From positions 207,363 to 271,362 of the forward strand of contig NZ_SACT01000008.1 in NCBI RefSeq assembly GCF_004016515.1: 64,000 bases of DNA. Reading direction: 5' to 3'. This stretch comes from Rubrivivax albus (lineage in GTDB: Bacteria; Pseudomonadota; Gammaproteobacteria; Burkholderiales; Burkholderiaceae_C). Below, one piece after another: positions 43,472-52,628 of this stretch (positions are counted from its first letter, which is position 1; every line of letters begins with the position of its first letter). Position numbers and translations under genes: made by a program. Under the pieces are notes generated by a model, which saw nothing but the letters and a program-made list of their open reading frames with translations, had not been told where the DNA came from and did no database searches.

Positions 43472-44599
43472 ATGAAAAGAGCCCTCATCACCGGCATCAC
43501 TGGCCAAGATGGCAGTTACCTCGCCGAGTTCCTGCTCGACAAGGGCTACGAGGTGCATGGCATCAAGCGCCGTGCGTCGCTGTTCAACACCCAGCGGGTG
43601 GACCACATCTACGAAGATCCGCACGTCGAGCACCAGCGCTTCGTGCTGCACTACGGCGACCTCACCGACAGCTCCAACCTCACGCGCATCCTGCAGCAGG
43701 TGCAGCCCGACGAGGTCTACAACCTCGGTGCACAGAGCCACGTGGCCGTGAGCTTCGAAGCGCCCGAGTACACGGCGGATGTGGATGCGATCGGCACGCT
43801 GCGGCTGCTGGAGGCCATCCGTTTCCTGGGCCTGACCGGGAAGACCCGGTTCTACCAGGCCAGCACCAGCGAGCTCTATGGCCTGGTGCAGGAGATCCCG
43901 CAGAAGGAGACTACGCCGTTCTACCCGCGCAGCCCCTACGCCGTGGCCAAGATGTACGCCTACTGGATCACCGTGAACTACCGGGAGGCCTATGGCATGT
44001 ACGCGTGCAACGGCATCCTGTTCAACCACGAGAGCCCGCGCCGTGGTGAGACCTTCGTGACCCGCAAGGCCACGCGCGGCCTGGCCAACATCGCACAGGG
44101 CCTGGAGAAATGCCTGTTCATGGGCAACCTCGATGCGCTGCGCGACTGGGGCCATGCCAAGGACTACGTGCGCATGCAGTGGATGATGCTGCAGCAGGAC
44201 CAGCCCGAGGACTTCGTCATCGCCACCGGCGTGCAGTACTCGGTGCGGCAGTTCATCCAGTGGTCAGCAGCGGAACTGGGCATCAAGCTGCGCTTCGAGG
44301 GCCGGGGCGTGGACGAGAAGGGCATCGTCGAGTCCGTCCGTGGCGACAAGGCTCCGGCGGTCCGGGTCGGTGACTGCATCGTCGCGGTCGACCCGCGCTA
44401 CTTCCGCCCGGCCGAGGTGGAGACGCTTCTGGGCGACCCCACCAAGGCCAAGCAGAAGCTCGGCTGGACACCGGAGATCACCGTTCAGCAGATGTGTGCC
44501 GAAATGGTGGCCGAGGATCTCAAGGCAGCACAGCGCACGGCACTGCTTCGTGCCCACGGGCACGCCATGCCGGTCTCGCGCGAGCCGGGCGGGAACTGA
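43472..44599 (+). CDS. gmd: GDP-mannose 4,6-dehydratase
   Basis: Converts GDP-D-mannose to GDP-4-keto-6-deoxymannose, first step to GDP-L-fucose. The 375-residue extended SDR has TGITGQDGSYLAEFLL near 8-23, SLFNTQRVDHIY, YNLGAQSHVAVSFE, catalytic Ser/Glu in STSELYG and YPRSPYAVAKMYAYW (YxxxK). FNHESPRRGETFVTRK is the nucleotide-sugar loop. Start ATG 43472 (MKRALITG) is preferred over a longer upstream frame crossing the promoter. Two genes on lies GDP-fucose synthase. Confidence 0.97.
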   Translation: MKRALITGITGQDGSYLAEFLLDKGYEVHGIKRRASLFNTQRVDHIYEDPHVEHQRFVLHYGDLTDSSNLTRILQQVQPDEVYNLGAQSHVAVSFEAPEYTADVDAIGTLRLLEAIRFLGLTGKTRFYQASTSELYGLVQEIPQKETTPFYPRSPYAVAKMYAYWITVNYREAYGMYACNGILFNHESPRRGETFVTRKATRGLANIAQGLEKCLFMGNLDALRDWGHAKDYVRMQWMMLQQDQPEDFVIATGVQYSVRQFIQWSAAELGIKLRFEGRGVDEKGIVESVRGDKAPAVRVGDCIVAVDPRYFRPAEVETLLGDPTKAKQKLGWTPEITVQQMCAEMVAEDLKAAQRTALLRAHGHAMPVSREPGGN

Positions 44600-44605
44600 A
44601 CCCCG

Positions 44606-45337
44606 ATGCAACTCAAGAACTTCATCCATGTGCGCAGCCGGGGCTTCGTCTTCGGCTACGTGCCCAAGGTCGCCTGCACGAACTGGAAGTCCATCTTCCG
44701 CCTGCTGGAAGGACAGCCCGACCCGCTGAACCCGCGTCTGGCCCACGACCGCCAGGCTGGCGGCCTGACCTACCTCGACACCCTGGCGCCGGCCCAGGCG
44801 CAGGCGCTCCTGGACGATGCCGACGTGCCGAAGTACGGCTTCGTCCGCAACCCCTACAGCCGTGCCCTGTCGGGGTACCTGAACAAGGTCGAGCGCTTCA
44901 ACCACCCCGAGGGGCAGGCCAGCGAGGTGCACTTCCGCCAGGTCCACGCCGGCATCCGCCAGTGGCACGCCAGACGCGGCCGCGAGATCGACGCCGTCGG
45001 CTTCGGTGAATTCCTGGCCTTCGTGGAGGGTGCGCCGCAGCACCCCTGGGCGCAGGACGAGCACTGGCTGCCGCAGCACCAGCTGATCGCGCCCGACCGA
45101 GTGCACTTCGACTTCATCGGTCGCTTCGAGCGCCTGCAGGCCGACGCCGCCGAACTGCTGCAGCGCATGCGTTGCGACGCCCCGTTCCCCACCCGTGAGG
45201 CGATCCGCTTTCCGGGCAGCGGCACGGACGAGAAGGTGGCACAGCACTACACGCCGGAATGTGCCGCGGCGGTGCGCCGCATCTATGCACGTGACTTCGA
45301 GCTGCTGGGGTACGACCCCGAGGATGCCCCCGCATGA
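44606..45337 (+). CDS. Carbohydrate sulfotransferase (Sulfotransfer_2 type)
   Basis: A 243-residue protein with a 5'-PSB loop in FGYVPKVACTNWKSIFRLLE near 17-36, where Lys and Thr/Asn match the PKVACTNWK pattern of Golgi-type carbohydrate sulfotransferases. The 3'-PB motif is FVRNPYSRALSGYLNK near 79-94. Both sites look intact. It sits between gmd and the GDP-fucose synthase gene and overlaps the latter by 4 bases. That position suggests that fucose is the sulfated sugar; acceptor is not proven. Confidence 0.88.
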   Translation: MQLKNFIHVRSRGFVFGYVPKVACTNWKSIFRLLEGQPDPLNPRLAHDRQAGGLTYLDTLAPAQAQALLDDADVPKYGFVRNPYSRALSGYLNKVERFNHPEGQASEVHFRQVHAGIRQWHARRGREIDAVGFGEFLAFVEGAPQHPWAQDEHWLPQHQLIAPDRVHFDFIGRFERLQADAAELLQRMRCDAPFPTREAIRFPGSGTDEKVAQHYTPECAAAVRRIYARDFELLGYDPEDAPA

Positions 45338-46290
45338 AGCCCGAACGCATCTTCGTCGCCGGCCACCGCGGCATGGTGGGCTCGGCCATCGTGCGCCGCC
45401 TGCAGGCCGAAGGCGGCTGCGAGATCCTGACACGTGCGCACCACGAGCTGGACCTGACGGATCAGGCCGCGGTGCACCGGTTCTTCCAGGTCGAAAGACC
45501 GGACCGGGTGATCCTGGCCGCCGCCCGCGTCGGCGGCATCCACGCGAACAACACCTACCCGGCCGAGTTCATCTATCAGAACCTGATGATCGAGGCCAAC
45601 GTGGTGCACGCGGCACACACCACGGACGTGCAGCATCTGCTGTTCCTGGGTTCCAGTTGCATCTATCCCCGGCTCGCACCGCAGCCGATGCGCGAGGACG
45701 CGCTGCTCACCGGCACGCTCGAGGCCACCAACGAACCCTACGCCATCGCCAAGATCGCCGGCATCAAGCTCTGCGAGAGCTACAACCGCCAGTACGGACG
45801 CGACTACCGCAGCGTCATGCCGACCAACCTTTACGGGCCCGGCGACAACTACCACCCGGAGAACTCGCACGTCATCCCGGCCCTGCTGCGGCGGTTCCAT
45901 GAGGCGGTACAGGCCGACGCACCCGAGGTGGTGATCTGGGGCAGCGGGACACCGATGCGCGAGTTCCTGCACGTGGACGACATGGCCGAGGCCAGCGTGT
46001 TCGTGATGCGACTGGACGACGCGACCTACCAGGCGCACACGCAACCCATGCTCAGCCACATCAACGTGGGCACCGGTGTCGACTGCACGATCCGCGAGCT
46101 GGCCGAAACCATCGCCCGCGTCAGCGGCTTCAAGGGGCGCCTGACCTGGGACACGAGCAAGCCCGATGGCACGCCGCGCAAGCTGATGGACGTCTCGCGT
46201 CTGGCGTCGCTGGGCTGGCGCGCCCGCATCGGCCTGGACGAAGGCCTGCACGACGCCTACGCCGCCTTCCGCCGCTCGTTGGCGGCCTGA
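45334..46290 (+). CDS. fcl: GDP-L-fucose synthase
   Basis: NADPH-dependent epimerase/reductase giving GDP-L-fucose from the gmd product. The 318-residue SDR has VAGHRGMVGSAIVRRL near 9-24, HANNTYPAEFIYQNLM, LGSSCIYPRLAPQPM, YAIAKIAGIKLCESYN (YxxxK), NLYGPGDNYHPENSHVIPAL and HVDDMAEA. Length is right for WcaG/Fcl. Overlaps the sulfotransferase gene by 4 bases; the next gene begins 4 bases after its stop. Confidence 0.96.
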   Translation: MKPERIFVAGHRGMVGSAIVRRLQAEGGCEILTRAHHELDLTDQAAVHRFFQVERPDRVILAAARVGGIHANNTYPAEFIYQNLMIEANVVHAAHTTDVQHLLFLGSSCIYPRLAPQPMREDALLTGTLEATNEPYAIAKIAGIKLCESYNRQYGRDYRSVMPTNLYGPGDNYHPENSHVIPALLRRFHEAVQADAPEVVIWGSGTPMREFLHVDDMAEASVFVMRLDDATYQAHTQPMLSHINVGTGVDCTIRELAETIARVSGFKGRLTWDTSKPDGTPRKLMDVSRLASLGWRARIGLDEGLHDAYAAFRRSLAA

Positions 46291-46293
46291 TCG

Positions 46294-46944
46294 ATGCTTG
46301 TGCTTTCCGCGGGCATGCCGCGCTCCGGCAGCACCTGGCTCTACAACGCCCTGCGGCTGATGCTGGCGCGGCGGTTCCCGGGCCCGGGCGAACTGGCCTG
46401 CGGCTGGGTGGGCGACATCGGCCGGCTGCCGGCCACTGCCGCCTGCCGGCTGGTGAAGATCCACGAGTGGGACGACGCCCTGGTGACGCAGGCCGAGTTC
46501 GTCACCTGGTCCTACCGTGATCTGCGCGATGCCATGGCCAGCCAGCACCGGAAGTTCGGCGGTGCGCTGAGCCTGCAGTTCGCCGACTACCTGGTCCGCC
46601 AGGATGCCCGCTGGATGACCCGCGCCGACCACGTCATGCGCTACGAGGCCATGCTGGCCGACCCGCGGCGGGAACTCGTCCGTCTCGCGAATGCGTTGAA
46701 GCTGCCCGACATCGACCCGGCGGCCGTTCAGCGCGAACTCGAGGGTCTGTCCTTCGAAAGCGAAGGCCCGCGCAACGAGGCCTATCACGAGCTGACCCTG
46801 CTGCACCGGGGCCACGTGACCGACGGCCGGGCCGGGTCGTGGCGCAACGGGATGCCGGAAGACCTGGCCAGGCAGATCGTCTCTGCCCATGCCGGCTGGT
46901 TCAGCGCGCGCGGGTACGACACCGGAAACCTGGATGACGCCTGA
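46294..46944 (+). CDS. Sulfotransferase-domain protein
   Basis: A 216-residue protein. The N-terminal LVLSAGMPRSGSTWLYNALR (residues 2-21) is a good 5'-phosphosulfate-binding loop. The segment FVTWSYRDLRDAMASQHRKF near 69-88 matches the 3'-phosphate-binding strand and helix. It belongs to a different subgroup from the two other sulfotransferase-like proteins in the window. It overlaps the next glycosyltransferase by 11 bases. Substrate unknown; polysaccharide is the likely acceptor. Confidence 0.83.
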   Translation: MLVLSAGMPRSGSTWLYNALRLMLARRFPGPGELACGWVGDIGRLPATAACRLVKIHEWDDALVTQAEFVTWSYRDLRDAMASQHRKFGGALSLQFADYLVRQDARWMTRADHVMRYEAMLADPRRELVRLANALKLPDIDPAAVQRELEGLSFESEGPRNEAYHELTLLHRGHVTDGRAGSWRNGMPEDLARQIVSAHAGWFSARGYDTGNLDDA

Positions 46945-48211
46945 CACGGCCACGATGCCTGCCCTCAGCGTGGTCATGCCGACCCGCAACCAGGCAGCCT
47001 TCATCGACAGCGCGGTATCCAGCGTCATGTCACAGGCGGACGTGGCGCTGGAGCTGGTGGTTGCAGACGGCGCCAGCACCGACGGCACGCAGGCGCTTCT
47101 GGCCGCCCTGGCGACCCGATACCCTGGACGGCTGCACTGGGTCTCGGAGCCCGATGGCGGACCTGCCGATGCCGTCAACCGGGCGATGGCGCGCTGCCGT
47201 GCCCCCGTGATCGGCTGGCTGAACTCGGACGACCTCTACACGCCGGGTGCAGCCGCGCGTGCCCTGGCCGCACTGTCGGCGCACCCGGACTGGGTGGCGG
47301 TGTATGGCGAGGGCGAGCATGTGGATCTGCAGGGGCGTTCGCTGGGGACCTACCCCACGCGCCCGCCCGACACGCCGCTGACGGCCTGGGCCGACGGCTG
47401 CCCGATCTGCCAGCCCACGATGTTCCTGCGTCGCGAAGCGATCGCGGCGCTCGGGCCGCTGGACACGGGTCTGCGCACCGCCTTCGACTACGAATACTGG
47501 TTGCGGCTCTGGAAGGCGTTCCCGGGGCGCATCGGCCAGGTCCCTGAAGTGCAGGCGCTCTCGCGGCTGCACGACGATGGGATCACGCTGCGCATGCGGC
47601 GCCAGGTGGCGCTGGAGGGGGTACAGGTGGTCGCCAGACACGTGTGCCCGGCACCGGCGCACTGGCTGGTCACCCACGTCTGCGAGGCGCTGGCGCGGCA
47701 CCCCTTCCCTGCCGACCTCGGCGAGCCCACGGCGTCCATGCAGGCCCTGTTCGACGAGGCCGCGCCGTGGCTGGCCCCAGGGGCGCCGCGCACGCCCTCG
47801 CAGCTGCGTGCTGCGCACCGCGGCCTGCAGATGGCCGGGGCCGACCATGCCATCGACGTGTTTCCTGACGGCTGGTGCGCACCGCGAACGGCGCTGCGCC
47901 TTCGTCAGCCTGCCGCCCCGTGGCGCTGGCTGCGTCTGTGGGCTCGCCATGCGGCACCGCACCGCGGGCCCCTGCGGCTGCGCGTCGACGGTCTGGACGA
48001 CAGCGCCGGGTCCGGCGGCACGTGGACCGGCGGCACCTCGACACCCGGCACCTTCAGCGTGCTGCTGCCGTTGCCGCAGCTGCCGGGCGCGGAGCTCACC
48101 CTGCGCATCACGGCCGAGCCGGGTTTCGTGCCGGCCCACAGCGGCATGAATCCACAGGACACGCGGCTGGTGGCCTGGCGCGTGGATGCGGTGGAACTGC
48201 TGGCCCCGTGA
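46934..48211 (+). CDS. GT2 family glycosyltransferase with C-terminal extension
   Basis: A 425-residue protein with a GT-A domain: LSVVMPTRNQAAFIDSAVSS near 10-29, LELVVADGASTDGTQ, WVSEPDGGPADAVNRAM and GWLNSDDLYTP (DxD-like) near 97. The acceptor part ends near residue 240. A C-terminal region of about 140 residues is beta-rich and ends VDAVELLAP. Start ATG 46934 overlaps the upstream gene; Met at 46955 is the alternative closer to the domain. Likely adds a sugar to the repeat unit. Confidence 0.9.
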   Translation: MTPDTATMPALSVVMPTRNQAAFIDSAVSSVMSQADVALELVVADGASTDGTQALLAALATRYPGRLHWVSEPDGGPADAVNRAMARCRAPVIGWLNSDDLYTPGAAARALAALSAHPDWVAVYGEGEHVDLQGRSLGTYPTRPPDTPLTAWADGCPICQPTMFLRREAIAALGPLDTGLRTAFDYEYWLRLWKAFPGRIGQVPEVQALSRLHDDGITLRMRRQVALEGVQVVARHVCPAPAHWLVTHVCEALARHPFPADLGEPTASMQALFDEAAPWLAPGAPRTPSQLRAAHRGLQMAGADHAIDVFPDGWCAPRTALRLRQPAAPWRWLRLWARHAAPHRGPLRLRVDGLDDSAGSGGTWTGGTSTPGTFSVLLPLPQLPGAELTLRITAEPGFVPAHSGMNPQDTRLVAWRVDAVELLAP

Positions 48212-48216
48212 CCGAC

Positions 48217-48253
48217 CGCGCGCGTCCCCGAACGGTGCACCGTGCCGCGCGCG
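48217..48253. other. Nested inverted repeat in a 144-base gap
   Basis: CGCGCGCG at 48217-48224 pairs with CGCGCGCG at 48246-48253. Between them lies a perfect 12-base palindrome, ACGGTGCACCGT, at 48232-48243. The element lies just after the glycosyltransferase stop. No T-run follows, so it is not a standard intrinsic terminator. It may stabilise or end the upstream transcript, or be a protein-binding site. Confidence 0.45.
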
Positions 48254-48355
48254 AGGCATCGTCGACCCGACCCCACGGCGCCGCGTCCCGGCACCGCCGC
48301 ACCGCAGGCGCGGAGCCCGCAGCGGCGACAATGAAGCCCGCCTGCCCGTGAACCC

Positions 48356-50716
48356 GTGTCACGCCCCCGGACGCCAACGCGCTTGACCCCGACCCATACC
48401 GCTTCCCACGCGCCTGCCGAGGCCATGCTGTCGCCCGGCCAGGCGATCGCCGCCGCGCATGGTGCAGCGCACGAGGTGCTGCTGGAGACCGACGACGTCA
48501 TCATCGAACTGACCACGCTGCCCGTGCGCCCTGCCGCCGTGGTGGTCACCTTCGACCCGATCCTGCTGACGCAGCGTTCCAAGCCGTTTGCCGTGGACTT
48601 CCTGCTGAAGTGCCACGCCGACGTGGTGTCCGTGCGCAAGAAGGCGGAGAACTTCTACCAGCCGTTGTCCTGCGCCACCTTCGACGCCGTCGTGGGGCCG
48701 GTGTTGGCCCGCTACCAGCGCCGCCTGGCGTATGGCTCGAGCCTGGGCGCCTACGCGGTGCTGTACTTCTGCCGCGACGGCTACGACCATGTGATCAGCA
48801 GCTCGCCCCGGGTCTCCGCGCACCCGCGCTTCGGCACCACGCATTGGCAGCGCCTGGTGAAGTTCCGGCACGAGGCCTTCGACCCTGCACGGCCGGCCAC
48901 CAGCCCGGCCACGGTGTTCTACGACCCGCTGGACACGCAGGATCAGCACTTCGTGCAGCATGAGATCCGACGCGGCTGGCCGTCGGCAACCTACGTGACG
49001 TTGCGCCACGCGGGTCACCCTGCCAACCAGTTCCTCTCGGAGATCGGGTTCATCACGCCTTTCGTGCGTGCGCTCGTGCGCGATGAGCCGCCTCCGGTGC
49101 TCGACCTGAGGCGCAAGGCGCAGTCGGGCATGTACCTCCTGACCCTGGCCAATGCCTGCCTGGCACGCGGCAAGCCGAACTGGGCCGAAGCGCTGGCGGG
49201 TCGTGCGCTGGAACGCGCGCCCTACCTCGACCTGGCGCGGCGCACGCTCGCGGAGGTGGAGATCGTGCAAGGCCGATTCAAGAGCGCCGAGCAGCGCCTG
49301 ATCGACTACATGCGGCGACAGCCGGGCGACGGCGCGGGCCCGCACCTGATGAAGCGCCTGAACGCACAGCGCAAGCAGGCCGCCCGCGCACGCGAACAGG
49401 CGCAGCACACGCTGGCCAAGGCAGCCGAACAGGCCGCCGCGCAGGCGGACACACCTGTCGCCCTGTCGGCATCACGCCCGCGGCTGTGGGTCCAGGGTCT
49501 GTCGCACTGGCTGCGGAACTCCGACCATGCCCTGGCCGTTCGCGGCCTGAGGCTGGCCCGCCAATGGCGTCGCCTGCGGGCCGCCAAGTCCAGCCTCAGC
49601 CGGGACGACGTCGTCTGGGCCTATCAGCAGTTCCTGGGCAGGGAACCCGAGTCCGAAGAGGCGATCGCCGGCCATCTGCACCTGCCGTCGCAGCGGGCGC
49701 TGGTGCAGGTGTTCCTGGAGTCGCCCGAGTACCTGCAACGACAGCAGCGACAGGGTGCCACAGGCGCAGGTCGCGCCTTGCAGGTCGGTGCCCATGGGGC
49801 GGACGGGCCGTCGGTGGCGGTGATCGGCAACTGCCAGGCACCCGGGCTGGCCGCCGTGATGGCCGCCAGCTGCGCCGTGCGGCAGGTGATGCCGCTGACC
49901 GGCCTGAACCGCGAGCCCGATGCCTTCCGGAAGCAGCTGAAGAGCTTGGCCGCCAAGGCCGACATCTGGTTCATCAACCCGGGCAACACGCTGGCTCGCG
50001 AGGCGTTTGCCGAGACGGCACGGCCCGGCGCCAGACTGGTCACGGTGCCGGCGCTGATGTTCAACGCGTTCCACCCCGATGTCTGCTACGCCCAGCACCG
50101 TGGGACGCAGCAGCTCACGCAACAGCATTACAACTCCGCGATCGCCGCGTGGGCCTACTCGCGCGGGCTGAGTGTCGAACGCGCGGCGGCACTGTTCTGC
50201 CCCGAGGCCTACGAGGGCCTGGGCTACATGGACGCGTGGCCACGCGCCATGGACCACCTGCGTCGAAGTTTCGAGGCCAGCGACCTGAAGGCCGACTACG
50301 CGAGCTTCGCCCTGCACATTCAGCGGCAGGGCTGTTTCATGCACACGCCGAACCACCCTGGCCTGGCGGCCATGACGGCGCTGGCTCGGCTCGCGGCCAG
50401 GCGGGCCGGCATCACCTTGCTCGACGCGCCGGTGCCCGGCGAACTCGCCGACGGCCTGTCCAGCACCATCTGGCCGGTCTACCCGGAGATCGCCCAGGCG
50501 CTGGCGCTCGACGGCGGCAGTTACACCTGGAAGTTCGTGACCCGCAACCTGTACGTGCAAGGCGTGCGTGCCTTCGTGCAGCAGGCGTTCCGCAGCTACG
50601 AGCGGCAGGGCATCGCACCGGCCGATCTGGAGCTGCGTTCGCTGAACATGGCGCAGCTGGCCGACGTGCTGGGGCCGCTGGCCGGCCGCACCAACCGCCC
50701 TGCATCCGCCCCATGA
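48356..50716 (+). CDS. Alpha/beta-hydrolase, TPR and WcbI-domain fusion
   Basis: A 786-residue multidomain protein. Residues about 40-240 look like an alpha/beta hydrolase with nucleophile elbow YGSSLGAYA (Ser near 129) and a His in RHAGHPANQF. Residues about 260-330 are TPR-like helices. Residues about 415-465 (DDVVWAYQQFLGREPESEEA) resemble a DUF4214-type repeat. From about 486 a full WcbI domain starts (VAVIGNCQAPGLAAVM) with HYNSAIAAW, GCFMHTPNHPGLAAM and IWPVYPEIAQAL. Start GTG 48356 is uncertain; ATG 48425 is the next option. Overlaps the GSCFA gene by 4 bases. Confidence 0.83.
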   Translation: MSRPRTPTRLTPTHTASHAPAEAMLSPGQAIAAAHGAAHEVLLETDDVIIELTTLPVRPAAVVVTFDPILLTQRSKPFAVDFLLKCHADVVSVRKKAENFYQPLSCATFDAVVGPVLARYQRRLAYGSSLGAYAVLYFCRDGYDHVISSSPRVSAHPRFGTTHWQRLVKFRHEAFDPARPATSPATVFYDPLDTQDQHFVQHEIRRGWPSATYVTLRHAGHPANQFLSEIGFITPFVRALVRDEPPPVLDLRRKAQSGMYLLTLANACLARGKPNWAEALAGRALERAPYLDLARRTLAEVEIVQGRFKSAEQRLIDYMRRQPGDGAGPHLMKRLNAQRKQAARAREQAQHTLAKAAEQAAAQADTPVALSASRPRLWVQGLSHWLRNSDHALAVRGLRLARQWRRLRAAKSSLSRDDVVWAYQQFLGREPESEEAIAGHLHLPSQRALVQVFLESPEYLQRQQRQGATGAGRALQVGAHGADGPSVAVIGNCQAPGLAAVMAASCAVRQVMPLTGLNREPDAFRKQLKSLAAKADIWFINPGNTLAREAFAETARPGARLVTVPALMFNAFHPDVCYAQHRGTQQLTQQHYNSAIAAWAYSRGLSVERAAALFCPEAYEGLGYMDAWPRAMDHLRRSFEASDLKADYASFALHIQRQGCFMHTPNHPGLAAMTALARLAARRAGITLLDAPVPGELADGLSSTIWPVYPEIAQALALDGGSYTWKFVTRNLYVQGVRAFVQQAFRSYERQGIAPADLELRSLNMAQLADVLGPLAGRTNRPASAP

Positions 50717-51789
50717 GCCATCCCTACGCCGACGGCGAGAGCCATCAGTTCTGGAACCGGGCCATGAGTGCCGTGGCGCCTGGTCACGTGGATCCGGTGA
50801 CCGCCCGCCTTCACATCGGTCCGCAGGAGCGCGTGGCGACGCTGGGAAGCTGCTTTGCCCAGCACATCGCGCGCCACCTGCAGCGCAGCGGCTGCACCTA
50901 TCACGTGACCGAGCCGGCGCCACCCGGCCTGGCGCCCGAGGCCGCACAGGCGCGGCAGTACGGCCTCTTCTCGGCCCGCTATGGCAACGTCTACACGGTG
51001 CGCCAGGCGCTGCAGCTGTTCGATCGCGCGTTCGGGCGATTCCAGCCGCGGGCCCAGGCCTGGGCCCGCGGGTCGCGCTTCGTCGACCCGTTCCGCCCGC
51101 AGGTCGAACCCGAGGGCTTTGCCAGCGAGGCCGAGGTGCAGCAGGCGCGTGAGGCCCACCTGGCCTGCGTGCGCACGCTGTTCGAGACCAGCGAATGGCT
51201 GGTCTTCACGCTGGGTCTCACCGAAGCATGGCGCGACCGCGAAGACGGCGCCGTGTTTCCGCTGGCGCCGGGCGTGGCCGGTGGGCGCTACGACCCTGCG
51301 CAGACCGAATTCGTCAACTTCGATGTCGATGCCGTGCGCAGCGACCTCGCCACCCTGGTCGAGCGGGTCCAAGACGTGAACCCCGGCTGCCGCTGGGTGC
51401 TCACGGTGTCACCGGTGCCACTGGCGGCCACGTTCGAGCCGCGCCACGTCTGGGTGTCCACCGCAGCCAGCAAGGCCGTGCTGCGGGTGGCCGCAGACGA
51501 AGCCGAACGTCGTTTCGGGCACGTGCACTACTTTCCGTCCTACGAGGTGATCACCTCGCCGGCCGCGGGCAACCGCTACTACGCCGACGACCTGCGCCAG
51601 GTCACCGACATCGGCGTGCAGCACGTGATGCGTCTGTTCAGCCGGCATTGCCTGCAGCCGGCCGGTGACGACACCGCGCCCGGCATGGCCCCGGCTGCGC
51701 TGCACCTGCCGGATGCCCCCGACGTCGTGTGCGACGAGGAGGCCATCACCGCGGCCATGAACGCGTTGGGGCCCCGAGGCGCCCGATGA
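50713..51789 (+). CDS. GSCFA-domain protein, intact copy
   Basis: A 358-residue paralogue of the broken gene at 36283 and the leftward gene at 42312. Motifs: VATLGSCFAQHIARHL near 42-57, FSARYGNVYTVRQALQLFDR near 87-106 with Gln98, LVFTLGLTEAWRDREDGAVF, VLTVSPVPLAATFEPRHVW and YFPSYEVITSPAAGNRYYAD. It is coupled to the upstream WcbI fusion and the downstream lipoprotein by 4-base ATGA overlaps on both sides. It provides the reference for the amber codon at 36574. Confidence 0.88.
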   Translation: MSHPYADGESHQFWNRAMSAVAPGHVDPVTARLHIGPQERVATLGSCFAQHIARHLQRSGCTYHVTEPAPPGLAPEAAQARQYGLFSARYGNVYTVRQALQLFDRAFGRFQPRAQAWARGSRFVDPFRPQVEPEGFASEAEVQQAREAHLACVRTLFETSEWLVFTLGLTEAWRDREDGAVFPLAPGVAGGRYDPAQTEFVNFDVDAVRSDLATLVERVQDVNPGCRWVLTVSPVPLAATFEPRHVWVSTAASKAVLRVAADEAERRFGHVHYFPSYEVITSPAAGNRYYADDLRQVTDIGVQHVMRLFSRHCLQPAGDDTAPGMAPAALHLPDAPDVVCDEEAITAAMNALGPRGAR

Positions 51790-52553
51790 CAGCGCAGGTG
51801 ACCCTCTGTCCCAGGCGCGCGGCCGGGCGCCGCGTGGCCGGCTTCCTGTTGCTGGTGTGTCTGGGTGCCTGTGGGGGCGGCACCGGCGATCCCAGCCGAC
51901 CAGAGGGACCGTTGCCGGTGAACACGGTGGTGGCACCGGGCACCTGGGTCGTGCTGGGCTCCTCCAGTGCGGTCGGCGTCGGCGCTACCCCCGGCCAAGG
52001 CTGGGTGGCGCGCCTGGCGCGAACGCAGTCGGTGCATGCCGTGCAGGTGCAGAACCTCGCACGCGGGGGCAGCACCACTTACGCGGCCTTGCCCGCGGCC
52101 ACCACACCGCCCCTGGACAGGCCGGCACCGGACCCGGGGCGCGGCCTGGACAGCGCCCTGGCACTCCAGCCCAGCCTGTTGATCCTTTCCTTCCCAAGCA
52201 ACGACACCGCGGCCGGCTACGCTGCCGGGGAGACCGTCGGCAACCTCCTGACGGTCCGCCAGGCCGCGGCCGCTGCGGGCGTACCGACCCTGGTGCTCGG
52301 CACACAGCCGCGCAACGATCTCGCACCGTCGCAGCGCGAGGTTCTCGCCGCCATCGACGGCGCGCTGTCCGGCGAACTGGGACCGTGCTTCGTCCCGCTT
52401 CAACCCACCTTGGCGGGCCCGACGGGCGGCATCCACCCGGACTACGCGGCCGGTGATGGCATTCACCTGAACGACGCTGGCCACGCGCTGATCGCGCATC
52501 AGGTGCAGGCGGCACTGGACGGCGGGCTTTGTGTGCGGCCACCTGGCGGCTGA
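51786..52553 (+). CDS. SGNH/GDSL-type hydrolase lipoprotein
   Basis: A 255-residue protein with a lipoprotein signal (hydrophobic FLLLVCLGACGGG, lipobox LGAC, Cys near 34). SGNH blocks: WVVLGSSSAVGVGA near 58 (nucleophile Ser), a central NLARGGSTTY with Gly, SFPSNDTAAGY with Asn, and DGIHLNDAGHALIA with the Asp-His pair near 226. It probably deacylates a glycan at the outer or inner membrane surface. It overlaps the GSCFA stop by 4 bases. Catalytic residues complete by eye. Confidence 0.88.
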   Translation: MTAQVTLCPRRAAGRRVAGFLLLVCLGACGGGTGDPSRPEGPLPVNTVVAPGTWVVLGSSSAVGVGATPGQGWVARLARTQSVHAVQVQNLARGGSTTYAALPAATTPPLDRPAPDPGRGLDSALALQPSLLILSFPSNDTAAGYAAGETVGNLLTVRQAAAAAGVPTLVLGTQPRNDLAPSQREVLAAIDGALSGELGPCFVPLQPTLAGPTGGIHPDYAAGDGIHLNDAGHALIAHQVQAALDGGLCVRPPGG

Positions 52554-52581
52554 GCATCGCAGCAGCCGGGGCCATCCCCTG

Positions 52582-52604
52582 GGAAGGGGGGCTTCCGGCG
52601 TTTT
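52582..52604 (+). terminator. Possible weak intrinsic terminator
   Basis: GGAAG at 52582-52586 pairs with CTTCC at 52592-52596 across a five-G loop, followed by GGCG and four T at 52601-52604. It lies 30 bases after the SGNH lipoprotein gene. The stem is only five base pairs and the T-run is short, so termination would be partial. Confidence 0.35.
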
Positions 52605-52628
52605 CATCCGCCCGCACGATGCTGCCGA

